Origin: Bacillus sp. J33
GTDB lineage: Bacteria; Bacillota; Bacilli; Bacillales; Cytobacillaceae
Length of the DNA stretch: 64,000 nucleotides
Direction of reading: 5' to 3'
NCBI RefSeq assembly: GCF_000518885.1
Contig: NZ_JAEL01000008.1
Location: 1 to 64,000 of the forward strand
Position numbers and translations under genes: made by a program. Below, in pieces: positions 1 to 8,394 of this stretch (position 1 is the first letter of the stretch; the number at the start of each line of letters is the position of its first letter). The notes beneath the pieces were generated by a model. It searched no databases, was not told the origin of the DNA, and saw only the letters and a program-made list of their open reading frames with translations.

Positions 1-37
1 TCAGTCGTTTCATCGAAATGACGTCTCTGTCGGATAA

Positions 38-112
38 AGAAAAGAAGAGCGTTAGCTCAGCCAACACTCTATGCGACTGCCCGTCGCACAAAAAGCCGCC
101 AGTCCGGCAGCA
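38..112 (-). terminator. Tandem hairpin terminators
   Basis: Directly after the stop codon of the membrane-protein gene, the minus strand shows GCTGCC-GGACT-GGCGGC followed by TTTTTG (95-111). A second hairpin, AGAGTGTT/AACGCTCT (46-70), is followed by a T-rich run. A third small palindrome, TGCGAC/GTCGCA (72-88), lies between them. Read as tandem Rho-independent terminators. Confidence 0.55.
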
Positions 113-114
113 AC

Positions 115-687
115 CTACTCCTCGATCGGTTCATTGCTTCGCATTTTTTTAATGAATTTGGTGAAGAAATAGGCAGTATAAGTAATCACTATATCAATTA
201 AGAATAAATACAATTGGTTCATGCCTTTATGAAATTCAAGCATTCCCATCATTGCTTCAATGCTTGCAATCCCAAATGCAAAAACGGCACTTAAGTACAG
301 AGTGTATATCAGAAAATTCTTCCCCCGATTCAAACAATATTGGTACAGGAGCAAATAGCCGACAGGCAGCGCTGAAGCGGTCATGTTCAGTGCATTCGGG
401 AAGATTGGTGAAAAAAAGTATGTGTGAACGAAAAAACTATAACGCTGCAGGGTTAGGTCCGTATAGGCCCATAGCAGATGAACCGTATAGCCAAAGAAAA
501 ACAATTCAAATATTCTTCTTCGGTCCACAGTAAAATAAACCAGAACCAGAGGAAGAATCAATAAGGAAATAACTACCCAAAACTGCCATGTTCCCATATG
601 GGAATACTCATGCCAGTAAGAAGTAATCAAGGAATTCATATCATTATTCTGTTTGAAAATTTTATCCCAGTACTCTCTGTAGTTCAT
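115..687 (-). CDS. Multi-pass membrane protein, CBO0543-like
   Basis: 190-aa integral membrane protein of unknown function. About five hydrophobic segments are visible (roughly residues 33-52, 60-80, 98-118, 125-147 and 158-178), with a basic tail ending in acidic residues. The make-up resembles the small 4-6 TM proteins annotated as CBO0543 family in Bacillus and Clostridium; I have only overall pattern for that. The ATG at 687 follows a strong AGGAGGAGG-type ribosome site. It lies 44 bp downstream of a MarR/Hpr-like regulator on the same strand, so the two are probably cotranscribed, and hairpin terminators follow. No transport or catalytic motif is visible. Confidence 0.7.
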   Translation of the reverse strand: MNYREYWDKIFKQNNDMNSLITSYWHEYSHMGTWQFWVVISLLILPLVLVYFTVDRRRIFELFFFGYTVHLLWAYTDLTLQRYSFFVHTYFFSPIFPNALNMTASALPVGYLLLYQYCLNRGKNFLIYTLYLSAVFAFGIASIEAMMGMLEFHKGMNQLYLFLIDIVITYTAYFFTKFIKKMRSNEPIEE

Positions 688-731
688 AAAATGACCTCCT
701 CCTGCTCGACTGCTGGTTGTTCCAATGGCGG

Positions 732-1226
732 CTATGCATAATTATAGTTTTCTACACGCGCATCCATCAGCAGCTTTATAAATTGATCTCCTTTATTTAA
801 ACCAATAATCTTTTGGCCATATTCAAAAAAAGTGTTCATCTCTTCCTCTGTTAAACCGCTCAAATTAAAAGGAAATTGTTCCAGGTCTTTGACAGCATCC
901 ATAATTTTATTAAGGGTTTCGGTTCCCTTGGCGGTAATCGAAACTCTTTTATATCTTCGCTTCTCTTCATTAACACTTATTTTTATAAATCCCTTTTCAA
1001 GCAATGGCTTCAATAACCGGGTCACAGTTGAAATATGCCAGCATCCTAATTGACTAATTTGGGTTGGGCAAAGTTCATTCTTTTGTGTTGCCAGTAAAAA
1101 TAAGATATGCTGCTGAGCTGTTGAAAGGCTGAAATCCCTCTCCAGTTCCGACCACTTCTTTTCCATGCAAAAGTACAGTGCCCTTACCACTAAAACCGTT
1201 TGCTGTTTAAGCAATATATCCAACAA
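732..1226 (-). CDS. MarR/Hpr (ScoC)-like transcriptional regulator
   Basis: 164-aa winged-helix protein. Residues about 30-105 form a MarR-type domain: a helix with LSTAQQHIL, a recognition helix with WHISTVTRLLKPLLEKGF, and a wing with NEEKRRYKRVSIT. The recognition helix recalls Hpr/ScoC of B. subtilis more than typical MarR proteins, but this protein is shorter. The start is TTG at 1226 behind GAGGGTG; the nearby ATG at 1230 is in another frame. It probably controls itself and the downstream membrane-protein gene, since a palindrome ACTTGCAAGT lies just upstream. The effector and targets are unknown. Confidence 0.75.
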   Translation of the reverse strand: MLDILLKQQTVLVVRALYFCMEKKWSELERDFSLSTAQQHILFLLATQKNELCPTQISQLGCWHISTVTRLLKPLLEKGFIKISVNEEKRRYKRVSITAKGTETLNKIMDAVKDLEQFPFNLSGLTEEEMNTFFEYGQKIIGLNKGDQFIKLLMDARVENYNYA

Positions 1227-1237
1227 TCATCACCCTC

Positions 1238-1266
1238 ACTTGCAAGTACAGTTGTATTTACAAGTA
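1238..1266 (-). promoter_or_regulatory. Putative autoregulatory operator of the MarR-like gene
   Basis: Perfect palindrome ACTTGCAAGT at 1238-1247, followed by the imperfect inverted repeat ACTTGTA/TACAACT (minus-strand reading, ending at 1266). It sits 12-40 bp upstream of the MarR-like start codon, where MarR-family dimers usually bind. Assignment to this regulator is inferred from position only. Confidence 0.4.
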
Positions 1267-1292
1267 TTTTTTGATTATCGGATTAATTTATG

Positions 1293-1326
1293 CAAAAAAA
1301 ATAGAGGCGTATATCTCGCCTCTTTC
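1293..1326 (-). terminator. Rho-independent terminator
   Basis: Minus strand: GAGGCG-AGATATA-CGCCTC followed by TATTTTTTTT, six bases after the stop codon of the 75-aa gene. Confidence 0.8.
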
Positions 1327-1331
1327 TCCAG

Positions 1332-1559
1332 CTAAATTCGCTTTTTCACATCTTCCCTAATGGATTCAATCACTTGTTGGGATAAATTTGCCGGCAATGA
1401 TGCTGCATCCTCAAACACCCAAGCATTGATAATCTCGAGGTCTGCTTTTTTAAACGTGATGCTGTAATGTTTATCTTGCTGCCTAAACTCGGCAGTCACA
1501 TACTCTTCCCCGTCAAATTCATCATCAATAATCATGTTGGTTATTTCATAAGACACCAC
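1332..1559 (-). CDS. Small hypothetical protein, 75 aa
   Basis: Acidic 75-aa soluble protein of unknown function, rich in beta-type segments (EEYVTAEFR, KHYSITFKKADLEIINAWVF) and ending in a charged helix with a basic tail. It starts with tandem GTG codons (1557-1559 and 1554-1556) behind AGGAG at a normal distance. It has its own terminator directly downstream, so it is probably monocistronic. No recognisable motif; a family assignment would be a guess. Confidence 0.65.
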   Translation of the reverse strand: MVSYEITNMIIDDEFDGEEYVTAEFRQQDKHYSITFKKADLEIINAWVFEDAASLPANLSQQVIESIREDVKKRI

Positions 1560-1890
1560 AGCTAATCTCCTTTATCAATCTTTTTTATATAGTTCACTTT
1601 ATAAGGTCGTTTATTCATTTTCTAACTAAAGTTAGAGCAGCTTTATTTCCATCAGTATTAACATGCCGAACTGCCAACTGATAAAACTTCGATTGGCATG
1701 CTCTCCATCAAAAAGACCTGCAAGTGCTTATGATGTTACAACATTGCCCCGCGAAAGAAGCATCTTCTAAAAATATCCGACACTTCAAAGAAAAATATTC
1801 ATGTGGCTATTTTATGTCGATCGTATCTTTGCGAATAAACTTGTACTTTTTTCTTTAAAAATTTTCCAATAGATGCTAATTTAAACTTAA

Positions 1891-2088
1891 GCTCTCAACC
1901 ATGTTCTCAGGAGGTATTACCATTAAGATTGGGGCAAAGGTTGTTTATAAATCTGACATGTACACTGTTATTTGGGTATATGAAAGTGGTTTCTGTGAAA
2001 TCAAAAAGGCTTTTAGAACAAAATTAGTTCAACAATCAGAACTTACCCTTCTATAAATTAGTCTTTTATCTATTGCATGGTTGAGAGC
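1891..2088. repeat. 198-bp segment bounded by 13-bp inverted repeats
   Basis: GCTCTCAACCATG at 1891-1903 and its exact reverse complement at 2076-2088 flank an AT-rich interior holding a 44-codon ORF with its own ribosome site. It lies in an otherwise gene-free stretch (1560-2408). The arrangement looks like a miniature mobile cassette or an inverted-repeat-bounded small gene. No target-site duplication is obvious. The remainder of the stretch shows no convincing gene. Confidence 0.55.
1922..2056 (+). CDS. Small protein, 44 aa, apparent ATT start
   Basis: The frame reads (M)KIGAKVVYKSDMYTVIWVYE... to SELTLL before TAA. It is preceded by AGGAGGT (1910-1916) at ideal spacing from an ATT codon at 1922; there is no ATG, GTG or TTG at that place. 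Composition (KVVYKSDMYTV, GFCEIKKAF) looks like a short SH3/Tudor-like beta barrel, as in several small Bacillus proteins, but that is impression only. The gene lies wholly inside a pair of 13-bp inverted repeats. Either it uses a rare ATT start or it is a slightly decayed copy. Confidence 0.45.
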   Translation: MKIGAKVVYKSDMYTVIWVYESGFCEIKKAFRTKLVQQSELTLL

Positions 2089-2261
2089 CATTTCAATAAC
2101 GGCTTTTGGAGCTGCCTTCCTGATCTTTACTGCTCAAATTCCTACTAATATCAATAAAACTCAGCAAAATGGATCATACTTAATTTCCCCTGCTTGCCAG
2201 CTTATTAAGTGCTGAAATCAACAGGCAAATTTAACAGAGCAAAAAAAATAAAAGCCAATAG

Positions 2262-2290
2262 AAAAAAGACGTTCCAATAGGAATACGCCT
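2262..2290 (-). terminator. Probable terminator of the germination operon
   Basis: Minus strand shows GGCG-TA-TTCC, loop TATT, GGAA-CGTC, then TTTTTT, about 120 bp beyond the stop of the GerB-like gene. The stem carries a two-base bulge and one G-T pair. Confidence 0.4.
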
Positions 2291-2408
2291 TTACTTCAAT
2301 AAAATATCTCCTCCCCTTTGTCAGCATTGCGACAGAAAATCAATATAGTGCCAATGTGTATGAAAATAGTGAGGAGCTGTAATATTGCAGGTGCCGATCT
2401 ACTTAAGT

Positions 2409-3521
2409 CTATCCATTCACGTTTTGTTTTGGTTTCCCCAGCTTTTTAATTTTTATAATTCCCCAAATTACAAGTACTAGGGGGAGAATGGCACCCATTA
2501 TTATATTTAGTGGAACATATGTCTCGAAGAGAAATTCATTTAACTCCTCATAATTCTTGGCAAATAGAATAGACCCCATCCCTATAAACCAAGCCAGCGG
2601 AATGACCAGGGGCTGATAGGTCGTTAATCTGAAAGCTTGAGCTGTACCTAAGCTTAATCCATAAAAAAATAATGAAATCCGAATCATTAAGCCGACGGTC
2701 CAAAAAAGAACGGCAATCACATCGAATCGATTAATCACCGCGCCGGCTTGGATGTAACGAACCTCTGAAAAAGTCGGAAATACCATTTTTGCAGCCTCTG
2801 CCGGTCCAAATAAAGCGATTGGCCCAGTGATGGGTCCAAGGAAAAAGACTAGAGTAATGATCGCTGCCCAAATACCCGTCTTCATAAGTTTTTTTGGACG
2901 CTGAACATATGGAAGGATCATTCCCAAAATGACAAATTCACCAAACCATCCCATCACGGATAGAGATCCTATACCAACTGGGGCAATTCCATTACCCAGA
3001 ATTGGCAATAAGTTCGTGTAATCTTTATTTTCGCCCATTGTTAAGAAAACCACTGCGACTGCAATAATCACTAACACCGGCAACATGATTTGATTGACCC
3101 GTGCCAACGTTTCTAATCCTAAATAAACGATGAAAGTCGTCAGAAGAAGAATAATGGCGACGAATGCCCATTCTGGCGTTTCGACCATGATTCTTTTATA
3201 CTCTTCTGCATATAATCTTACTGCCAAAATAACCATTACATAAAAATATAGCAGATAAAGAATTCCAATTATTTTCCCGATCCATGAGAAATGATTAAAT
3301 AAAATTTCAATTAATGTTAGGCCTGGAAAGTGCTGAGATAGTTTTACCAATGAGATTATTCCAATTAGCCCCAATATGGTTCCAGCGATTCCGGCCAGCC
3401 ATCCATCCTGTCGGCTTTGTGTAATAACTACTGTTAATATAATTAAGTGTCCCATAATCGTTAAGGACATGATCGCTAGCATGGCCGTCTGAATATTGCT
3501 GATTCGACCCTTTTCAATCAT
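2409..3521 (-). CDS. Spore germination receptor B subunit (GerAB/GerKB family permease)
   Basis: About 370-aa polytopic protein with some ten membrane segments, of the GerB family (APC-superfamily fold, Spore_permease). It sits in the spore inner membrane and is thought to bind the germinant. Visible family features are the N-terminal EKGRISNIQTAML stretch and the central hydrophobic run ending in TLMGENKDYTNLLPILGNGI. I prefer ATG at 3521, with CGGAGGT ahead and the usual GerB N-terminus; an in-frame ATG at 3545 overlaps the previous gene and would add eight residues. Length is normal for GerB. Last gene of an A-C-D-B operon. The germinant cannot be read from sequence. Confidence 0.9.
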   Translation of the reverse strand: MIEKGRISNIQTAMLAIMSLTIMGHLIILTVVITQSRQDGWLAGIAGTILGLIGIISLVKLSQHFPGLTLIEILFNHFSWIGKIIGILYLLYFYVMVILAVRLYAEEYKRIMVETPEWAFVAIILLLTTFIVYLGLETLARVNQIMLPVLVIIAVAVVFLTMGENKDYTNLLPILGNGIAPVGIGSLSVMGWFGEFVILGMILPYVQRPKKLMKTGIWAAIITLVFFLGPITGPIALFGPAEAAKMVFPTFSEVRYIQAGAVINRFDVIAVLFWTVGLMIRISLFFYGLSLGTAQAFRLTTYQPLVIPLAWFIGMGSILFAKNYEELNEFLFETYVPLNIIMGAILPLVLVIWGIIKIKKLGKPKQNVNG

Positions 3522-3541
3522 AATACGTACGTACCTCCGTT

Positions 3542-3757
3542 TCATTTTTCAAGGGGGCTTATCGTATTGAGTATTTTGGAAATAGATAGATACGAAAGGT
3601 CGGTAATGATTACGATTCCCGCAAGTATGGCCAAACCTGCGATCCCTATTTGGATCATTAATGTTTTAAAATCTTTCTTTCTCCAGACAAAATAGATATG
3701 CGTGCCTGCAGTAAGGACAACTAAAATAACTAATAGTAAACTCAATAATATTTTCAT
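3542..3757 (-). CDS. Two-TM germinant receptor D-type subunit
   Basis: 71-aa protein with two membrane helices (about residues 3-24 and 34-53) joined by a short basic loop (WRKKDFK). Small 2-TM D proteins are known in some Bacillus and clostridial receptor operons and modulate receptor function; position between the C and B genes supports that here. It starts with ATG at 3757, three bases after the stop of the C gene, and is tightly linked to the B gene. It has no catalytic motif. The role is inferred from size, topology and operon position. Confidence 0.75.
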   Translation of the reverse strand: MKILLSLLLVILVVLTAGTHIYFVWRKKDFKTLMIQIGIAGLAILAGIVIITDLSYLSISKILNTISPLEK

Positions 3758-3760
3758 ACG

Positions 3761-5029
3761 TTACCTCGAGTCATTTGCTTCGCTTTTTTCTTTTTGAAGA
3801 CCATACCGGGAAATATTGGATTCAACATGCAGGTTTACATTCATCTTTTTCAAGTTTCCACTCCTCCATTCAGGAGCCAATTGGTCCCACTCCTTAGGGC
3901 TGTTCCGGTAAATCGATTCACCGAAACCGAAAATATCAGTTTCCCATTGTTTTTGTGCCTTCCCCAATACACTTAAAGAATCTTGTTTAATAAGGTCTTC
4001 AAGCTGTTTGTTTAATTGCTCAATTTCATCAGTATCTAACTGCAGATTGGAACAGGTGATTTCCCCAATGTCAGCTTCAACCTGAATATTAACATCCATT
4101 TTCAGGTTTTGGCCGGAAATGCGGGGGTTAAATTGGGATCGGGTATCCTTTATCATTAAACCAACCGTTCCATTATCATGGCCTCCACAATTTAACATGA
4201 TAATTTCATTTTGGAGCTTACCCTGTATGGATAAAAGTCCACGGGTTTCCCGCTCATCCAGAAATCCTTTTAAATTTCCGCCTCTAAAGACAGCTGTTCC
4301 TTGCAGACTTAGAGCTTTGGGTGTTTCATTTCCATTTACACTCATATTGTCTGTGTCTTGTTTATCATCTTGAGATTCCCTTTTTTCACCTTCTGCCTCT
4401 ATTCCCATATTATTTGCTGGGACTATTACTCCCGTGATTGGATCGGTTGTATTGCTTGATAGGTCTTTCAAAAATTGACTAAGATCATTAACCATTTTCG
4501 TAGCAGAGAATTGATCCGATGTAACCATGTCGTTGATTTCCAGTCCGAGAGTCGAGTTAAGTTCAGGTGAAGTTTTAATGATTTCGGATGCGAGGCCCTT
4601 TGTAACTAATAATAATAAGCCTGGCCGAGACTCATTATCTCTCCTAAAGAAGTCCAAAGAGGATTCCATCTTTTCACGTGCTGCCTTCTCTCCAAATATA
4701 ACGACATTTGCATGCCCTAAATAAATTCGTTCAGAAATGGATTTTGATAACTTTCCCATGGCTTCAAATATGCTTTTCCCGGTGGCTGTCTGAATGAGAA
4801 ATTTATTTGTTTCATTTCCTTGTCCTCCTGAATTAGCTTGAGTAAAAAGCGCATCCGGCTTTGCCAGTAAGGTTGAAACTTCTATTTCACCATTATCAGT
4901 TTGATCAATTCCTATAATATTTATAATGGCTAGGTCATTAACGTTCTTAGCACTCCAGCATCCCGTGAGAGAAAGGATTGCTAAAAACAAAATAAAAGTT
5001 CGCATCCATATAAAAAATCTATTCCTCAT
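3761..5029 (-). CDS. Spore germination lipoprotein, Ger(x)C family
   Basis: 422-aa lipoprotein subunit of the germinant receptor. The signal peptide ends in the lipobox LSLTGCW (lipidated Cys about residue 24). GerC features include the start of the mature part (KNVNDLAIINIIGIDQ), the central SERIYLGHANVVIFGE and the C-terminal WETDIFGFGESIYRNSPKEWD. The start is ATG at 5029 behind AAGGAGGG. A longer in-frame ORF to 5080 runs back into the A gene and is unlikely to be used. It overlaps the A-subunit gene by 11 bp, which implies translational coupling. An Asn/Ser/Asp-rich low-complexity insert lies around residues 210-240. Confidence 0.9.
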   Translation of the reverse strand: MRNRFFIWMRTFILFLAILSLTGCWSAKNVNDLAIINIIGIDQTDNGEIEVSTLLAKPDALFTQANSGGQGNETNKFLIQTATGKSIFEAMGKLSKSISERIYLGHANVVIFGEKAAREKMESSLDFFRRDNESRPGLLLLVTKGLASEIIKTSPELNSTLGLEINDMVTSDQFSATKMVNDLSQFLKDLSSNTTDPITGVIVPANNMGIEAEGEKRESQDDKQDTDNMSVNGNETPKALSLQGTAVFRGGNLKGFLDERETRGLLSIQGKLQNEIIMLNCGGHDNGTVGLMIKDTRSQFNPRISGQNLKMDVNIQVEADIGEITCSNLQLDTDEIEQLNKQLEDLIKQDSLSVLGKAQKQWETDIFGFGESIYRNSPKEWDQLAPEWRSGNLKKMNVNLHVESNISRYGLQKEKSEANDSR

Positions 5030-6209
5030 CACGACCCTCCTTATATACCGGAGGCTTAGCCATATTGCCTTTGTCAGCACGGCTCATATGATCGATGCCC
5101 AATCCAGGTGTTCTGGTCTCCATGGCCCACCATGGTGCCCGTATAAATACGTCCTTCCACCCTTCTTTTCTTGAAGGAGAAACAGGAGAAAAGTAAGGTA
5201 CACCAAAAGAGCGTAAACTTACCAAGTGAGCTAAGCCAAACATGAGAACAATGAGTATCCCCATAAAACCAAAGAATCCTGATGCCAATAACAGCGGAAT
5301 TCCGCAGAATCGTATAATTTGGTGAAAAGCGTAATTCGGTAAAATAAACGACGTCAGAGCTGTTACTGAGACAACAATCATTAATAGCGGCCCAATAATT
5401 CCAGCCTGAACGGCTGCCTGACCGATAAGGACAAGCCCTAAAATAGTAATAACGGCTCCACCAAATGTTTTGGGCATTCGTAAACCGGCTTCCCGGATTA
5501 GTTCAAATGTGATCAGCATAAATATAGCCTCCACCAAAACGGGATAAGGCAGGTCTTCACGGCCTGCGCCAAGACGCATTAATAATGGAGTTTGTAATAA
5601 ATCCTGATGAAAGCTTGTCAACCCAACATAGAATGCAGGAAGTATTAATGTTACAAAAAGCCCTAAAAAACGTACCCAGCGTATTGTTGTGGCTACTAAA
5701 GAACCGTCATAATAATCCTCGGCAGAATGAAGAAATTCAACAAACATAGCCGGTACTGTTAATACAAAAGGGGTCCCGTCGACTAGAATAGCCACTTTTC
5801 CATCTAATAATGCGCCACAAACACGATCCGGCCGCTCTGTGCTGAATACCGTTGGAAAAGGAGACTTCGGGGAATCTTTTATCATTGATTCAATGTAATG
5901 GCTTTCTAAAATTCCATCAATTTTAATTCTGGACAACCGTTGTCGAACTTCCTCTACGACTCCCTGGTCAGCAATTCCCTTCATATAAACAATATTAATC
6001 TGTGTATTCGTTTGTTTGCCTAGTATGAAGGACTCCACTTTTAAAGATGGGTTCTTAATTTTCCGCCGTATGAGCAGCAGATTTTGATGAATATCTTCAA
6101 CAAAACCTTCACGCGGACCTCTTACTGTTCGTTCCGTATTGGGCTCCCCGACCGTTCGTCCTATTGGATTACGTGAATGGAATACATACACAACATCAAT
6201 TCCGTTCAA
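5019..6209 (-). pseudogene. Germinant receptor A subunit, C-terminal part (after frameshift)
   Basis: 396 codons holding most of a GerA/GerKA-type subunit. The family signature EPNTERTVRGPREGF is followed by the cytoplasmic N-domain, the membrane domain (LFVTLILPAFYVGL, LPYPVLVEAIFMLITFELIREAGLRMP, AVQAGIIGPLLMIVV) and a cytoplasmic tail. The first 120 or so family residues are missing from this frame and occur just upstream in another frame (6196-6579). An isolated TTG at 6209 has no good ribosome site, so separate translation is doubtful. Joined, the pieces give about 515 residues, near the normal length of 480-520. So this is a single-base frameshift mutation, a sequencing error, or less likely programmed frameshifting. 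Confidence 0.8.
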
Positions 6210-6579
6210 CGAATAGAGCAGTGTTCCCTGTTAGGATTTGATCTGCAGCAGATTGTATTGTATTCATTTCCTTTAAATTGCTGTATGAGAATCGTTTACG
6301 GATAAAAGCAGACACGGACTGTTTCGAATCCCCCGTATCTGCAAAAGAAGACAACCCTGTTTCTATATCAACCATCGTTTGGTTATGGACCATTTCAGAT
6401 AGATAAATCAGACATCCAGGCCGGTTGTTAAACTCTGTATAGTGATATACGATGTCATCACATGCTTCAAAAATTTTTTTAACACTGCTGATGTTTTCTT
6501 TAAGAGAAGATGAGACCGGATTTTGGAAACCTTCTTCTGCATTTTGTTCTTGTCTGGACTCACTGTTTTGTCCTATCAT
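6196..6579 (-). pseudogene. Germinant receptor A subunit, N-terminal part (frameshifted)
   Basis: 127 codons giving the variable hydrophilic N-terminus and first cytoplasmic domain of a GerA-type subunit (CDDIVYHYTEF, ILTGNTALFV). It ends at a TGA shortly after NTALFV, where intact family members continue with a G/NG-x-D/Y turn. The continuation is found in the frame starting near 6209 and the two frames overlap by 14 bp. The ATG at 6579 is preceded by AAAGGAGGGT. If the shift is real, only a truncated peptide is made and the receptor is probably inactive. Confidence 0.8.
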
Positions 6580-6738
6580 CTACCGACCCTCCTTTAAAGA
6601 GTAACTTCTCCTAAAAAAAATATTACTATTCGTTCCTGCCATAAAATACTTTGCAAAAAAACGTATAAAACTTAGGGAAAAGGATCATAGACACGAATAT
6701 TGAATTTAAATCCTGACAAATATTTTGGAGGTTTTTAG

Positions 6739-6825
6739 ATGAATGGAAACAAAATTTATTTAACATCGGCACAAATTGCTGTCTTTCGCCTTGATATATT
6801 AACAGTATGTCTATATGTATCTTAG
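6739..6825 (+). CDS. Very short ORF with strong RBS, possibly a truncated gene
   Basis: 28-codon frame starting MNGNKIYLTSAQIAVF, with TTTGGAGG seven bases ahead of the ATG. It ends 12 bp before an intergenic repeat copy (6838-7060). It may be a genuine small peptide or the surviving 5' end of a gene cut by that insertion. It is divergent from the germination operon. Nothing downstream of the repeat clearly continues the frame. Confidence 0.3.
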   Translation: MNGNKIYLTSAQIAVFRLDILTVCLYVS

Positions 6826-6837
6826 GATTTTTGCTAA

Positions 6838-7060
6838 AGGCACTTTTTTCATAAATTGTTGTTTTTATTTATATTTTTGCACGTTGATTTCCGCTACGAA
6901 CACTTGCTTTCCGCGGGGAGGAATGAGAGCCTCCTCGGCTCCGCCTGTGGGGTCTCCCACTTCCCTCACTTCCCGCAGGAGTCAAGTGTCCTCCGCTACA
7001 ATCAACTCAGCTGGTTAACCTTAGTTAGCCCTGAAATACAACAATTTATGAAAACAGCGT
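6838..7060 (+). repeat. MITE-like intergenic repeat, copy 1 (long form)
   Basis: Starts AGGCACTTTTTTCATAAATTG and ends in CAACAATTTATGAAAACAGCG, imperfect terminal inverted repeats of the family seen at eight other places. The GC-rich core carries the hallmark CTTTCCGCGGGGAGGAATG, CTCCTCGGCT and TGTGGGGTCTCCCAC, and the right shoulder has ATCAACTCAGCTGGTTAA. Confidence 0.8.
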
Positions 7061-7545
7061 TACTAAAAGACATAAAGTCTTAGAATGGCATCAAGTAACT
7101 TGGATCAATTAATATGTAGTTTTGATTAAGAACAATATGTGCCGTACAAATGGTTTTCCCGAACAAGAAATAAAAAAATGCTCCTTCGCTTTCTTTAACG
7201 TTATCTGATTAAAAATGGTAGTGCTGCTACTGCAGAGATGTTTCTAAGAGGACATAAGAGGAACTTGGAAAAAATATTGAAATGCTAGTTGATACTAAGA
7301 CTTTTGCATAAGGTATACATACCGGACATCGATATTGAGGTTCCAGAAGAGGTAAAAGCAGAAAATATTTAAGAGGATTACATCCGTTTGCCTGCAAACT
7401 TCCCATAAATCCAGAAGAAAGATCACATTAGGATATAACATGGGAGTCCGTTAGCTATGGCTTTATTTGAAATCGGGATAGTGAAAGCACCTGGTACAGC
7501 TCATGGATAGGATCCAGCAGCTTGTACCAAGTACTAATACCCGTA
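7061..7545. other. Gene-free stretch with decayed coding-like pieces
   Basis: No intact ORF. Short coding-like runs (such as VYIPDIDIEVPEEVKAENI ending in a stop around 7368-7370, and MALFEIGIVKAPGTAHG near 7456) suggest the remains of one or more genes. I cannot name them. Otherwise nothing is seen. Confidence 0.35.
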
Positions 7546-8394
7546 TTATTGTTCTGGTTTAAGCACTAAATATTCCCGCAATGTCTGCTGCAGAGTTCCC
7601 TTTGTTTCCGCTTGGGTCTCAATAGTCACGCCTGCTTGGATCATTTTTCGGACAAGTTCGGCACGTAAGCCGGTTAGGACTGCCTCACAACCCATCATTT
7701 TAATTCCGCTCAGGATCTTTTTAAAGTGGACAATCACATCGATTTCCATATCTGCAATACCGGAAAGGTCCATAATCAAGGTCTGGATCTTAATTGAAGA
7801 GATTTCCATCAGGACTTTTTCTTCAATCGTCTGAATCCGGTAAGAATCAATCATGCCAATCAGCGGCAGTACTGCGACAGAAGAGCTGATCGGAATAATC
7901 GGCACGGACAAATGTTCCACCAAATTCCGCTGGGACTTAAGCATTTCGTCTTTATAATCAGAGTAGCTGATGAAGAAGTTATTCAGAAATTCGTCAACAT
8001 GGTCATTGACTTCTTTTTCCTGTCTATAAAAGCTTTCGCGTGTTGAGTTTGCATCATTCAACTTGTCATACTCATAGAGAAAATGCCATAGTGTGCGTCT
8101 GATGGCCTGAACCCATTCCAATTTAAATGAAAGAGTCAGGGAATGCTCCGCCCATGCCACACCTTCCTGCTTAGCAAAATCAATAAGCTCTTCTTCTCTT
8201 CTTTCCACTACATATAGAGCTAGTCTTTCTGCATTTTTTAAAAGATCGATATTCCCTCTCTGCAGGATTTCATTAATTTTAGAGGCCACATTTACCGCCT
8301 CAGACAATAGCTTTTGCTGAAAATTCTCGCGATTATCAATGATAAATTCAGCTATATCATTGTTCCCCCTGTAAGTTCTTTCCATTTCAAGCAT
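7546..8394 (-). CDS. RsbR-type STAS-domain stressosome protein
   Basis: 282-aa protein with an RsbR-like architecture. Residues about 1-150 are an all-helical N-terminal domain (as in non-heme globin-type RsbR sensors). Residues about 160-280 are a STAS domain beginning VPIIPISSSVAVLPLIGMID and containing TLIMDLSGIADMEIDVIVHF and MGCEAVLTGLRAELV. RsbR paralogues scaffold the stressosome that feeds sigma-B. By comparison with remembered RsbRA, the first phospho-site Thr corresponds to Ser here (GMIDS), and the second (in the DT of VVDTMVAH) to a non-phosphorylatable residue. So phosphoswitching may differ. It is monocistronic in appearance, with ATG at 8394 behind AAGGGG. No RsbS, RsbT or sigB gene lies nearby, so it is an orphan paralogue. 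Confidence 0.85.
   Translation of the reverse strand: MLEMERTYRGNNDIAEFIIDNRENFQQKLLSEAVNVASKINEILQRGNIDLLKNAERLALYVVERREEELIDFAKQEGVAWAEHSLTLSFKLEWVQAIRRTLWHFLYEYDKLNDANSTRESFYRQEKEVNDHVDEFLNNFFISYSDYKDEMLKSQRNLVEHLSVPIIPISSSVAVLPLIGMIDSYRIQTIEEKVLMEISSIKIQTLIMDLSGIADMEIDVIVHFKKILSGIKMMGCEAVLTGLRAELVRKMIQAGVTIETQAETKGTLQQTLREYLVLKPEQ

Noticed and set aside
6580-6720. Sigma-G promoter of the germination operon
   Set aside because: Expected, but candidate boxes matched the consensus too poorly to call.
6890-7000. GC-rich stretch as a structured RNA gene
   Set aside because: It is the core of a repeat family present in several copies, not a unique RNA gene; a transcribed role remains possible.
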